Shown piece by piece: positions 8,862-16,158 of a DNA stretch of 64,000 nucleotides; position 1 is the first letter of the stretch, and the number at the start of each line of letters is the position of its first letter. Both the position numbers and the translations under genes were made by a program. This DNA is from JBCCOW01 sp039025855 (lineage in GTDB: Bacteria > Planctomycetota > Phycisphaerae > Phycisphaerales > Phycisphaeraceae). The notes under the pieces were generated by a model. That model ran no database searches. It saw only the letters and a program-made list of their open reading frames with translations, and was not told the DNA's origin. Where the stretch lies: contig JBCCNL010000013.1 in NCBI GenBank assembly GCA_039025855.1, positions 9,275 through 73,274 on the forward strand, read 5' to 3'.

Positions 8862-9965
8862 ATGGAGGTCTTGAACGCGTCGGAGTCGGGGGCGGTTGAG
8901 CGGGCCGCGGGGGTGTTGCGTGTGGGTGGGTTGGTGGGGATGCCAACGGAGACGGTTTATGGGTTGGCGGCAGACGCGATGAACGGGGAGGCGGTGGCGC
9001 GGGTGTTTGAGGCGAAGGGTCGGCCGAGCTTTGATCCGCTGATTGTGCACGCGGCGTCGGCGGGGCAGGCGTGGGGGGTGGTAGCGTCGGAGGCGGGTTG
9101 GCCGATGGGGTGGGCGGCGGATGGGCGGGCGTATGAAGCGGTGATGGGATGGGCGGAGCGGTTGGCGGGGGCGTTTTGGCCGGGGCCGTTGACGTTGGTG
9201 CTGCCGGTGCGTGAGGGTGCGGTATCGGGGCTGGTGACGGCGGGGTTGGGGACGGTGGGTTTGCGGGTGCCGGGGCATCCGGTGGCAAGGGGGTTGATTG
9301 AGGCGGCGGGTGTGCCGTTGGCGGCGCCGAGTGCGAACCGGTTTGGGGGGATCAGTCCGACGCAGGCGCCGCATGTGGTGGATGAGTTGGGCGGCCGGGT
9401 TGGAGTCGTATTGGATGGTGGGGCTTGTGAGCGGGGGCTGGAGTCGACGGTGGTGGGGTTCGGGTCGGCGGACGGCGGGTTGGTGGTGGAGGTGTTGCGG
9501 CTGGGGTCGGTGTCGGTGGAGCGATTAGAGGAGGCGATCGCGGGGCGGGTTCGGCTTCGGGTGCATCGCGGGACGTCTCGGCCGGCGGGGTCGGGGGCGG
9601 GTGTGGAGTCGGGGGCGGAGGCGCCGCCGGCACCGGGGATGCTGGATCGGCATTACGCGCCGCGGACGCCGATGGTGTTGGTGGACCGGATGGCTGAGGT
9701 GCCGGGGGGGGTGGATCGTTTAGCGGCGGTATGTGGATTGGAGGATGGGAAGGATGCGGGGCGTTGGGGTGTATTCTTCTCGGTGCCGGCGGGCGATGGC
9801 AGGGAGGACGAGACGGTGATGCTGTCGGCGGCGGCGGGGTTCTTTGAGCGGCTGCGTGACTTGGATGAACGGGGTTATGACGGGATTGTGGCGGTGCGGG
9901 CACCGGCGGTTGGGCTGGGTCGGGCGATCAATGACCGGTTGGAGCGGGGCGCGTTGAAGGCCTGA
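8862..9965 (+). CDS. L-threonylcarbamoyladenylate synthase (Sua5/YrdC family)
   Basis: Makes threonylcarbamoyl-AMP from threonine, bicarbonate and ATP, the first step of the t6A37 tRNA modification. The YrdC domain is clear: GGLVGMPTETVYGLAADA near the N-terminus, FEAKGRPSFDPLIVH, WPGPLTLVLP, VGLRVPGHPVAR and PLAAPSANRFGGISPT. A C-terminal Sua5 domain (PGMLDRHYAPRTPMVLV onward) makes this the long Sua5 form rather than the short TsaC. ATG 8862 is preferred to the in-frame GTG 8856 because GAGG lies 8 nt upstream. It overlaps nothing and follows the phosphohexomutase by 10 bp, so the two are probably one transcript. Confidence 0.93.
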   Translation: MEVLNASESGAVERAAGVLRVGGLVGMPTETVYGLAADAMNGEAVARVFEAKGRPSFDPLIVHAASAGQAWGVVASEAGWPMGWAADGRAYEAVMGWAERLAGAFWPGPLTLVLPVREGAVSGLVTAGLGTVGLRVPGHPVARGLIEAAGVPLAAPSANRFGGISPTQAPHVVDELGGRVGVVLDGGACERGLESTVVGFGSADGGLVVEVLRLGSVSVERLEEAIAGRVRLRVHRGTSRPAGSGAGVESGAEAPPAPGMLDRHYAPRTPMVLVDRMAEVPGGVDRLAAVCGLEDGKDAGRWGVFFSVPAGDGREDETVMLSAAAGFFERLRDLDERGYDGIVAVRAPAVGLGRAINDRLERGALKA

Positions 9966-10021
9966 GTTCAGGGGTCATACGGGCTTTAGGCGGCCGGTTA
10001 GAAATCGGTTCAAACTTCCGC

Positions 10022-10050
10022 TTGCGTAAGAGTAAGTGAATCATTACAAT
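10022..10050 (+). promoter_or_regulatory. Sigma-70-like promoter of the acyltransferase gene
   Basis: TTGCGT (10022-10027), a 17 bp spacer and TACAAT (10045-10050) in a locally AT-rich stretch. The expected transcription start is about 10057, giving a leader of roughly 27 nt before ATG 10084. It shows that the longer in-frame start at 10036 is not used, because that codon lies inside the promoter. Confidence 0.65.
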
Positions 10051-10083
10051 ACTCTGTGTCAATCCCCCGCAGCGAGCCCAACC

Positions 10084-11898
10084 ATGACCACCGCCGCCCT
10101 GCCCGTTCCTGTGTCCAACCCGTTCCGTCTCGACTGGAGTGCCGAGTCGCCGTTGCATCGGTTGGCGTTGTGTTTGAGCAAGCCGCTGATCAGTCGCGGC
10201 CTTCGGCTGCCGGCGATGAATGGGATCTATCAGCTCGCGCGGAGCTTGCCGGCGGATCGGCCGTTTGTGGACCGGTGCCTGGATGCGATGAATGTGTCGA
10301 TCCGGGTGGAGAGCGGTGGCCTTGACGAGGTGCCGGCGGAGGGGCCTTTGGTGATGGTGGCGAATCATCCGTATGGCGGGATCGAGGGGCTGATTCTGGC
10401 GCGGCTGCTGAGCGGTCGTCGGCCGGACGTGAAGCTGCTGGCGAACTCGATGCTGTCGGTGGTGCCGGAGCTACGGGAGCACTTCTTTTTTGTGGACCCG
10501 TTTGGTGGGCCGGGGGCGGTGCAGCGGAATGTGGCGTCGATGCGGGCGGCGATGGACTGGGTAAATGCGGGGCATGCCTTGGGGGTGTTCCCGTCGGGGG
10601 AGGTGTCGCATCTGCATCTGAGCAGTCGGCGGGTGGAGGACCCGGTGTGGAACACGTCGGTGGGTCGGATTGTGCAGCGGACGGGGGCGACGGCGCTGCC
10701 GGTGTATTTCGACGGTCGGAACTCGTATGCGTTTCAGTTGGCGGGGTTGGCGCATGCGCGGCTGCGGACGCTGATGCTGCCGAACGAGATGATGCGTCGG
10801 CGGGGGCGTCGGGTGCCGATCCACATCGGTCGGCCGGTGAGTCCGGGACGGCTCAAGACGCTGGGGGATGCGCAGCGGACGACGGATTACCTGCGGGTGC
10901 GGACGTACCTGCTTCGGCCGCCGGCGAAGGCGGATGCGTTAGCGGCGCCGGACACGAGCGGGTACGCGGCGATCGCGGCGGCGGGCGACTCGGCGGTGGT
11001 GGCGCGGGAGATCGAGGGGCTGCCGGCCCGTCGGCTGTTGTCGAGCGGGAGCGGGTTGGCGGTGTATCAGTTGAAGCCGGGCGAGTGTCCGGCGGTGATG
11101 CGGGAGATCGGGCGGGCGCGGGAGGTGACATTCCGTGGGGTGGGCGAAGGCACGGGTAAGGCGCTGGATCTGGACGGGTATGACGAGCACTATCGGCAGT
11201 TGGTGTTGTGGGACCCCGAGAAGCGGCGGGTCGCGGGGGGGTATCGGCTCGGGCTGGTGGACCAGCTGTTTGCGAAGCAGGGCGTGGACGGGTTGTACAC
11301 GCACACGCTGTTCGACTTTGATCGCCGGCTGATCCGTCAGCTCGGGCCTTGCCTGGAGTTGGGGCGGTCGTTCGTGCACCCGGACTATCAGCGGTCGTTC
11401 TCGCCGCTGCTGCTGCTGTGGCAGGGGATCGCGCGGTTCGTATCTCGGCATCCGCGTTACCGGCGGCTGCTGGGGCCGGTGAGTATTTCGGCGGAGTACA
11501 CGTCGATGAGTCGGTTGTTGTTGTCGCGGTTCCTGGAGTCGACGCGTTCGATCCCGGCGCTGGGTCGGCTGCTGCGTCCAAGGCATCCGTTGCACTTCCC
11601 GCGGTCGACCGGTTACGACCCGCGACAGTTCTCGTCGGTGGTGAGCGGGATTGACGATATCAACACGCTGGTGAGCGAGCTGGAGTCGGACGGCAAGTCG
11701 ATGCCGGTGCTGCTTCGGCAGTACCTGAAGCTCGGCGGGAAGCTGCTGGGGTTCAACGTGGACCCGAAGTTTGGCAATGTGGTGGATGGGCTGATCCTGA
11801 TCGATCTGTACGAGACCGAGCCGCGGGTCTTGAGTCGGTATATGGGGAAGGAGCGGTTGCGGCGGTTCCGGGCGTTTCACGCCGCGCGGGCGGCGTGA
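10084..11898 (+). CDS. Bifunctional lysophospholipid-type acyltransferase / GNAT acyltransferase (OlsF-like)
   Basis: A 604-residue cytoplasmic-face membrane enzyme with two domains. The N-terminal half is a PlsC/LPLAT acyltransferase: ANHPYGGIEG (about residue 93) is the catalytic His motif in the variant form used by ornithine-lipid-type enzymes, followed by FFVDPFGGPG and GVFPSGEVSH. The C-terminal half resembles acetyltransferase family 5 (PF13444): LDLDGYDEHYRQLVLWD, VAGGYRLG, LELGRSFVHPDYQ. By analogy with OlsF-type fusions it may make ornithine or related aminolipids (N-acyl then O-acyl transfer). That function is inferred from the domain pair. It has its own promoter at 10022-10050 and lies back to back with the phage-like module. 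Confidence 0.8.
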   Translation: MTTAALPVPVSNPFRLDWSAESPLHRLALCLSKPLISRGLRLPAMNGIYQLARSLPADRPFVDRCLDAMNVSIRVESGGLDEVPAEGPLVMVANHPYGGIEGLILARLLSGRRPDVKLLANSMLSVVPELREHFFFVDPFGGPGAVQRNVASMRAAMDWVNAGHALGVFPSGEVSHLHLSSRRVEDPVWNTSVGRIVQRTGATALPVYFDGRNSYAFQLAGLAHARLRTLMLPNEMMRRRGRRVPIHIGRPVSPGRLKTLGDAQRTTDYLRVRTYLLRPPAKADALAAPDTSGYAAIAAAGDSAVVAREIEGLPARRLLSSGSGLAVYQLKPGECPAVMREIGRAREVTFRGVGEGTGKALDLDGYDEHYRQLVLWDPEKRRVAGGYRLGLVDQLFAKQGVDGLYTHTLFDFDRRLIRQLGPCLELGRSFVHPDYQRSFSPLLLLWQGIARFVSRHPRYRRLLGPVSISAEYTSMSRLLLSRFLESTRSIPALGRLLRPRHPLHFPRSTGYDPRQFSSVVSGIDDINTLVSELESDGKSMPVLLRQYLKLGGKLLGFNVDPKFGNVVDGLILIDLYETEPRVLSRYMGKERLRRFRAFHAARAA

Positions 11899-11956
11899 CG
11901 CGGTGGTGTGCGCATGAGCGCACAGGCCGAATCAGCGACGGGACAAACGCGAAAAC

Positions 11957-12889
11957 TCAGAGATGGCGGGCGTGGAAGACGGCGCGGGACATGGCGGCGA
12001 TCTGGGCGCGTTCGACGGTGCGGGTGGGGAACTCGGGGTTGAGAGGGAGCAGGTCGACGCGGTCGTCGGCGTCGTGGATTCGGACACGTTTGAAGGTGGA
12101 GTGGTGGTCGGGCTCGAGGCGGACGAAACAGTCGCAGCCGTCGGTGATGGGGGCGGCGGGTGAGAAGACGACGACTTCGCCCTCGCGGTAGACGGGTTCC
12201 ATGGATCGGCCGTTGACGGTGGCGGCGAAGGCGTCGGGGTCTTCGAGGCTGAGGCCGGGCACGTAGCTGTCGGCGACGCGTGCGGGGTAGTCGAGGTCGG
12301 TGAAGCCGGCGGGTTGGCCGGCGGCGACTTTGTTGATCAGCGGGATGGGCCGGCCGAGCCCGACGGGGTCGGTGAGGTCGGCGGGATGGTCGGGTGGGGG
12401 TGTGGGCGGGGGGTCGGGGGTGAGGACGGCTTCGACGCGGGCCTGGAGCTGGCCGCTTTGGTAGAGCCGGTCGAGGTTGATCGCGGGGGCGCGTCCGGGG
12501 TGAGGGGTGGAGTCGGCGTCACCCCCCTGCCCCGACGAACGGAGCCAGGCGGCGAGCTCTCTGCCCCGCTGGGCTTGCTCGGCCCAGGCGGTGGCGGAGG
12601 CGCGGACACTGCCCTCGGCGCGGGCCCAGTCGGCTCGGCGGAGCAACTCGTCGGCGTCGAGCCCGAGGGCGTCGGCGAGCCGGCGGAGGCGGGCGGGGGA
12701 TGGGGGTTTCCGGACGCGCGCCCGCTCGATCATGGAGAGGTAGCCGACGGCGAGGCCACTGAGCTGGCTCAGGGCGACGAGGGTGAGGTTGAGGGCTTGG
12801 CGTCGGGCGCGGAGGTCCTGGCCGAGGTCTGTCAAGAGTTGCTCTGGAATGGGTTTATCGGTGTTCGTGATGGGTATTTCAATGGGCAT
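11957..12889 (-). CDS. CI/LexA-like repressor: XRE helix-turn-helix plus S24 peptidase
   Basis: A 310-residue SOS-type phage repressor. Residues about 20-80 form an XRE/Cro HTH (LRARRQALNLTLVALSQLSG, GYLSMIERARVRKPPSPARL). A Pro-rich linker follows. The C-terminal S24 domain shows a cleavage-site-like VAAGQP, the catalytic serine in NGRSMEP and the catalytic lysine in FKRVRI, so RecA-stimulated self-cleavage is expected. The ATG at 12889 lies inside an 18 bp palindrome that also covers the -35 box of the divergent operon, and GGAGA 9 nt upstream is the ribosome site. It very likely represses itself and the operon from 12959. The length and linker are longer than lambda CI. Confidence 0.9.
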   Translation of the reverse strand: MPIEIPITNTDKPIPEQLLTDLGQDLRARRQALNLTLVALSQLSGLAVGYLSMIERARVRKPPSPARLRRLADALGLDADELLRRADWARAEGSVRASATAWAEQAQRGRELAAWLRSSGQGGDADSTPHPGRAPAINLDRLYQSGQLQARVEAVLTPDPPPTPPPDHPADLTDPVGLGRPIPLINKVAAGQPAGFTDLDYPARVADSYVPGLSLEDPDAFAATVNGRSMEPVYREGEVVVFSPAAPITDGCDCFVRLEPDHHSTFKRVRIHDADDRVDLLPLNPEFPTRTVERAQIAAMSRAVFHARHL

Positions 12890-12894
12890 TGAAA
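12877..12894. promoter_or_regulatory. Operator palindrome for the divergent repressor/operon pair
   Basis: Perfect inverted repeat TTTCAATGGGCATTGAAA, with 8 bp arms and a 2 bp centre. It covers the start codon of the repressor gene on the minus strand, and its last six bases are the -35 box TTGAAA of the plus-strand promoter. Binding there would block the operon and could hinder repressor synthesis. The site is seen directly; its use by this repressor is inferred from position. Confidence 0.72.
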
Positions 12895-12916
12895 CGGTCT
12901 CCGGACTCGCTATACT
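12889..12916 (+). promoter_or_regulatory. Promoter of the terminase-containing operon
   Basis: TTGAAA (12889-12894), a 16 bp spacer, and TATACT (12911-12916). This is among the best sigma-70-like promoters in the window. The -35 hexamer is embedded in the palindromic operator. The expected start is near 12923, about 36 nt before the first gene. Confidence 0.75.
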
Positions 12917-12922
12917 TGCTTA

Positions 12923-12950
12923 AAGATACCAAACAAATACAAAACATCAA
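12923..12950 (-). promoter_or_regulatory. Promoter of the repressor gene
   Basis: On the minus strand, TTGATG (12950-12945), a 16 bp spacer, and TATCTT (12928-12923). It gives a leader of roughly 27 nt containing GGAGA before ATG 12889. The stretch 12917-12950 is AT-rich compared with everything nearby. The two divergent promoters interleave with the operator, the classic lysogeny-switch layout. Confidence 0.6.
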
Positions 12951-12958
12951 GAAGGGTG

Positions 12959-13435
12959 ATGCGGACAATGGGTAAAGGCAGGCATGCACGCGGCGGCGAT
13001 CGGCCGGACTACTCGCAGTTCCTGACGGACGCGGATCAGGAGCGGCGGCGGTCGCGATCGCGGGCGGTGGATCGGTTGTTGGAGTGGGGGGCGTATCTGC
13101 CGCCGGAGGACCTGGTGGTATTGGAGTGGGTGTACCGGGAGGGCCGATCGGTGGCGGCGTTGGCGCGGGAGCGGGGCGTGCCGTCGGACCGGTTGCAGCG
13201 GCAGCTCCGACGCGTTTTGAAGCGCATGAAACACCCGCGTTACCGGTACACCGCCAAGTCGCTGGCGTTGTTCCCCCGGCACCTCCAGGTCACCGCGAAG
13301 CAGCGGTTTCTTTGGGGGTACTCGCTTCGGCAGATGGAGGCGTGCCGGCGGCTGAGCCTGCACAAGCTGCGGGTGCAGGTCACGACGCTGGAGACGCTGA
13401 TCGACGCGGGGCTCGCACACCTGGTGCAGCACTGA
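12959..13435 (+). CDS. Small HTH protein, sigma-70 region 4-like, first gene of phage-like operon
   Basis: About 158 residues, highly basic. The middle (YLPPEDLVVLEWVYREGRS, then VAALARERGVPSDRLQRQLR) looks like a sigma-70 region 4 or LuxR-like helix-turn-helix, followed by Arg/Lys-rich stretches (RVLKRMKHPRYRYTAKSL). It may be a DNA-binding or transcription-activating protein like late-gene regulators of phages; this is inference from fold only. GAAGGG at 12951-12956 is the ribosome site; starts at GTG 12956, ATG 12959 and ATG 12968 (MGKGRH) are all possible. The ATPase gene follows after 14 bp. Confidence 0.72.
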   Translation: MRTMGKGRHARGGDRPDYSQFLTDADQERRRSRSRAVDRLLEWGAYLPPEDLVVLEWVYREGRSVAALARERGVPSDRLQRQLRRVLKRMKHPRYRYTAKSLALFPRHLQVTAKQRFLWGYSLRQMEACRRLSLHKLRVQVTTLETLIDAGLAHLVQH

Positions 13436-13449
13436 GAGGTCTGACTGAG

Positions 13450-14214
13450 ATGAAGCTGACGATCGAACACAAGTTGACTACCGCCCCGCCGACGCCATCA
13501 TCGAGAGTGCTGCACGCCGCGGCGATGTTCGGGTTGGGGATTGACCGGTCGCAGACGGTCGAGCTCATACCCGAGACCGAGATCGAGCTGTCGCCGCACC
13601 GGTTGCTGTTCATCACGGGGCCATCGGGCTCGGGGAAGTCGACGCTGCTGCGTCGGTTGGGGGAGGCGGCGAGGGAGCGGGGGCTGCCGGTGATTGATCT
13701 GGATGCGTTGCCGGAGCCGGGGGATCGGCCGTTGGTGGATGTGCTCGCGGCGGACGCGGAGGAGGAAGGCGACGATTCGCTGGATGAGGATTTCAGCACG
13801 CCGCCGGCGGGGTTGGAGCGGTCGCTCCGGCTGCTGTCGCTGGCGGGGCTGGGTGACGCGTTTGTGATGCTGCGTCGGCCGGACGAGTTGAGTGATGGGC
13901 AGCGGGCGAGGTTGCGGTTGGCGTTGGCGATGGAAGCGGCGGAGGCGGCGGTCGAGGGATCGGGTGGATCGCCCGCGGCGTTGCTGGTAGCGGATGAGTT
14001 CGGGGCGACGCTGGACCGGCAGACGGCCAAGACCCTAGCGGCGAGCGTTCGGCGGTTTGCCGAACGTTGCCCGGTGGTGATGGCGGTGGCGACGACGCAC
14101 GACGATCTGTTGGAGGCGTTGTCGCCGGACGTGTTGCTCTACAAGCCGTTGGGAGAGGGGTTGGAGGTGGTGTTGGCGGGTGGTGCTTCGGTGGGTGATA
14201 CGGATTCTGCTTGA
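13450..14214 (+). CDS. ABC-type ATPase (ATPase half of a COG2401-like ATPase/acetyltransferase pair)
   Basis: A 254-residue soluble ATPase. Walker A GPSGSGKST lies near residue 60, an ABC signature-like ELSDGQRARLRLALAM near 155, Walker B ALLVADEFGATLDR near 180, and a switch His in VATTHDDLLEAL. It has no membrane segment. An in-frame extension upstream to 13084 overlaps the previous gene and has shadow composition, so ATG 13450 is chosen. The next gene overlaps by 4 bp and encodes a GNAT protein. ABC ATPases fused to a predicted acetyltransferase form a known orphan family (COG2401), seen here as two genes. The role is unknown. Confidence 0.78.
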   Translation: MKLTIEHKLTTAPPTPSSRVLHAAAMFGLGIDRSQTVELIPETEIELSPHRLLFITGPSGSGKSTLLRRLGEAARERGLPVIDLDALPEPGDRPLVDVLAADAEEEGDDSLDEDFSTPPAGLERSLRLLSLAGLGDAFVMLRRPDELSDGQRARLRLALAMEAAEAAVEGSGGSPAALLVADEFGATLDRQTAKTLAASVRRFAERCPVVMAVATTHDDLLEALSPDVLLYKPLGEGLEVVLAGGASVGDTDSA

Positions 14215-15038
14215 GCGTTTGGTTCGACCAGTTGCGTGAGCGGCTTGCCGTGATGCCTGGAGCACGTCCGGCGTGGCGGGTGGAGGTGGGGTCGCGCCGG
14301 GATTACGACGCGTTGGCGCACCACCACTACCGGGCGGGAAAGCCGGCGACGGCGACGCGGGTGCTGGTGGTGCGGGACCGTCGGCCGACGGTGGTGGACC
14401 GGATGCGGGGCCAGGTTGGTCAGCAGGGTGGGGGTGAGGTTGTGGCGGTGTTGGTGGAGTCGCTGCCGTCGCTGTCGTGTCGGCTGCGGGACGCGGCGCT
14501 GCAGGATCGGTATCGCTGTTTGGCGGTGCGGAGCCGGGCGGTGTTGCTAAACCGGGAGGTGCGGACGATTTCGCGGGTGGTGGTGGACCCGCGGTATCGG
14601 GGGCAGGGGTTGGCGGTGGGGTTGGTGCGGGAGGCGCTACGGACGGCGACGACGGCGGTGACCGAGGCGGTGGCGGCGATGGGGAAGGTGAGCCCGTTTT
14701 TTGAGCGGGCGGGGATGCGGACGTATCGTCGGCCGCCGCTGCCGTGTGACAGTCGGCTGATGGATGTGCTGCGGTCGTCGGAGTTGGGGGCGGCGGCTTT
14801 GGTGGACCCGGAGGGGACGGCGGCACGGCTTGGAGCGGATGCGTTCTGGGGGCCGGTACTTCGGCGGGAATTGCGTCGGTATCACCGGCAGTCGTGCGGT
14901 CGGTCGCGGGCGCGGGACAGCGATGACCCGGTGGTTCATCTGCGGACAGCGCGGCAGAAGTTGTTGTTGCAGCCGGTTTACTACGTGTCTCGGCGGGGGG
15001 ATGAGGGGTCGGGCCTCGGGTCACTGACCCGGGGCTAA
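14211..15038 (+). CDS. GNAT-family N-acetyltransferase-like protein partnered with the ABC ATPase
   Basis: A 275-residue protein. The acetyl-CoA-binding GNAT core is visible in TISRVVVDPRYRGQGLAVGL (R-x-x-G-x-G/A type) and the late PFFERAGM motif. N-terminal GSRRDYDALAHHHYRAGKPA is typical of the acetyltransferase half of COG2401-like proteins. It starts at TTG 14211, overlapping the ATPase stop codon (TTGA), so translational coupling is likely. An ATG at 14253 is an alternative. Its tight pairing with the ATPase suggests an ATP-driven complex; the substrate is unknown. Confidence 0.75.
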   Translation: MSVWFDQLRERLAVMPGARPAWRVEVGSRRDYDALAHHHYRAGKPATATRVLVVRDRRPTVVDRMRGQVGQQGGGEVVAVLVESLPSLSCRLRDAALQDRYRCLAVRSRAVLLNREVRTISRVVVDPRYRGQGLAVGLVREALRTATTAVTEAVAAMGKVSPFFERAGMRTYRRPPLPCDSRLMDVLRSSELGAAALVDPEGTAARLGADAFWGPVLRRELRRYHRQSCGRSRARDSDDPVVHLRTARQKLLLQPVYYVSRRGDEGSGLGSLTRG

Positions 15039-15057
15039 ATGAACATCAGGAGTTTTT

Positions 15058-15699
15058 ATGGACAGTGTTGAACACATCGCGTTGGATCGGTTGGAGGCGC
15101 ATCCAGCGAACGCGAACCGGATGCCTTCGGATCGGTTTGAGAAACTGGTCGCGCATCTTGAGCGCACAGATCGTTACCCGCCGGTGATTGTGCGGGAGGC
15201 GTCGGGCTTGGGTGACGGGGGCACGCGGTATCAGATGCTGGACGGGCACCACCGGGTGGAGGCTCTTCGGCGGTTGGGTCGCGGGTTTGCGCGGTGTGTG
15301 GTGTGGGATGTGGATGACGAGGAGGCGCTGCTGTTGTTGGCGACGCTCAATCGGTTGGCGGGGGACGATGACCCGGTGAAGCGGTCGGCGTTGGTGGCTC
15401 GTTTGCGGGAGACGGTGGGGGAGGAGGCGTTGGCGGCGCGGTTGCCGGAGACGAAGGAGCGGCTGCGGGCGCTGCTGAAGGTGCATCGGGCGGTGCCGGT
15501 GCCGGCGGCGGCGAAGCCGGTGGGGGAGCAGCCGGTGGCGGTGACGTTCTTTTTGCTGCCGGGGCAGCGTCGGGCGTTGGAGGGTGCGCTTCACCGGACG
15601 GGGAGGACCGTGGGTGGGGGGCGGGAGGCGGCGTTGATGCGGTGGGTGGACCTGTACGGGAATCACGATGAAGAAGAAGCGGCCCGGGCGGGCGACTGA
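15058..15699 (+). CDS. ParB/Srx-like N-terminal domain protein
   Basis: A 213-residue protein opening with a ParB-type domain: IALDRLEAHPANANRMP, then YPPVIVREA, and the diagnostic YQMLDGHHRVEALRRLG, where the GHHR box is the CTP/ATP-binding motif of ParB/Srx proteins. There is no clear ParB HTH after it. The C-terminal 60 residues (VAVTFFLLPGQRRALEGALH) may be a separate small domain. CAGGAG 7 nt before ATG 15058 is a strong ribosome site. ParB-like genes upstream of terminases are common in phages. A parA is absent, so chromosome or plasmid segregation is unlikely. Confidence 0.8.
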   Translation: MDSVEHIALDRLEAHPANANRMPSDRFEKLVAHLERTDRYPPVIVREASGLGDGGTRYQMLDGHHRVEALRRLGRGFARCVVWDVDDEEALLLLATLNRLAGDDDPVKRSALVARLRETVGEEALAARLPETKERLRALLKVHRAVPVPAAAKPVGEQPVAVTFFLLPGQRRALEGALHRTGRTVGGGREAALMRWVDLYGNHDEEEAARAGD

Positions 15700-16126
15700 T
15701 CGGAACAAGGCAACGGTTCGGAAGAAGAACGCGGCGCGGCTGCGGTCGGGGCGTTCGTCTGCGGGGGAGTCGGGCGAGCCGGTGGAGTCTGTGGAGGCGG
15801 TGCGGGTGACGGAGCCTGTCCATCCGGCGGAGGTGGTGGCGAGTCGTGGTGAGGTGGGGTTGGAGGAGGAGGCGTTGGCGAAGCTGGCGGAGTACCGGCC
15901 GATGGTGATCGATCTGTTATTGGCGATGGGGATGGGGACGAACGGGGAGCCGTTGGAGCTTCGGCGTCGGGTGCTGACGGACCTGGCGAAGCTGGGGCTG
16001 GGGCTGCGGCTGCCGGCGGCGGGCGCGCGGCGGGAGGGTTCGCAGGCGGAGGAGTCGGGTGGTTTGGAGCGGCGGTTGGTGGAGCACTTCGAGCGGTATC
16101 AGCGGGCGTTGTCGTCGGGGGATTGA
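15668..16126 (+). CDS. Small basic protein upstream of terminase, possible small terminase subunit
   Basis: A 152-residue protein with a Lys/Arg-rich N-terminus (MKKKRPGRATDRNKATVRKK), an acidic middle, and a helical C-terminal half (EEALAKLAEYRPMVIDLLLA, LELRRRVLTDLAKLGLGL). It overlaps the ParB-like gene by 32 bp and is followed directly by the terminase large subunit, the position usually held by TerS. No TerS-specific motif is recognisable, so the assignment is positional only. It begins at ATG 15668 without a clear ribosome site. Confidence 0.6.
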   Translation: MKKKRPGRATDRNKATVRKKNAARLRSGRSSAGESGEPVESVEAVRVTEPVHPAEVVASRGEVGLEEEALAKLAEYRPMVIDLLLAMGMGTNGEPLELRRRVLTDLAKLGLGLRLPAAGARREGSQAEESGGLERRLVEHFERYQRALSSGD

Positions 16127-16158
16127 GGTGGTCAGTAGCGCGGTTTGATGGAGTTGCT

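Noticed and set aside
10036..10083. Longer N-terminus for the acyltransferase starting at 10036
   Set aside because: The codon lies inside the -35/-10 promoter (10022-10050), so it would not be transcribed.
13084..13449. Longer N-terminus for the phage-module ATPase
   Set aside because: It overlaps the upstream HTH gene entirely and reads as Gly/Ala/Pro-rich shadow; ATG 13450 starts the plausible protein.
15058..15699. Chromosome or plasmid partition locus (parABS)
   Set aside because: No ParA-like ATPase is adjacent, no clear ParB HTH follows the N-terminal domain, and the context is a terminase operon.
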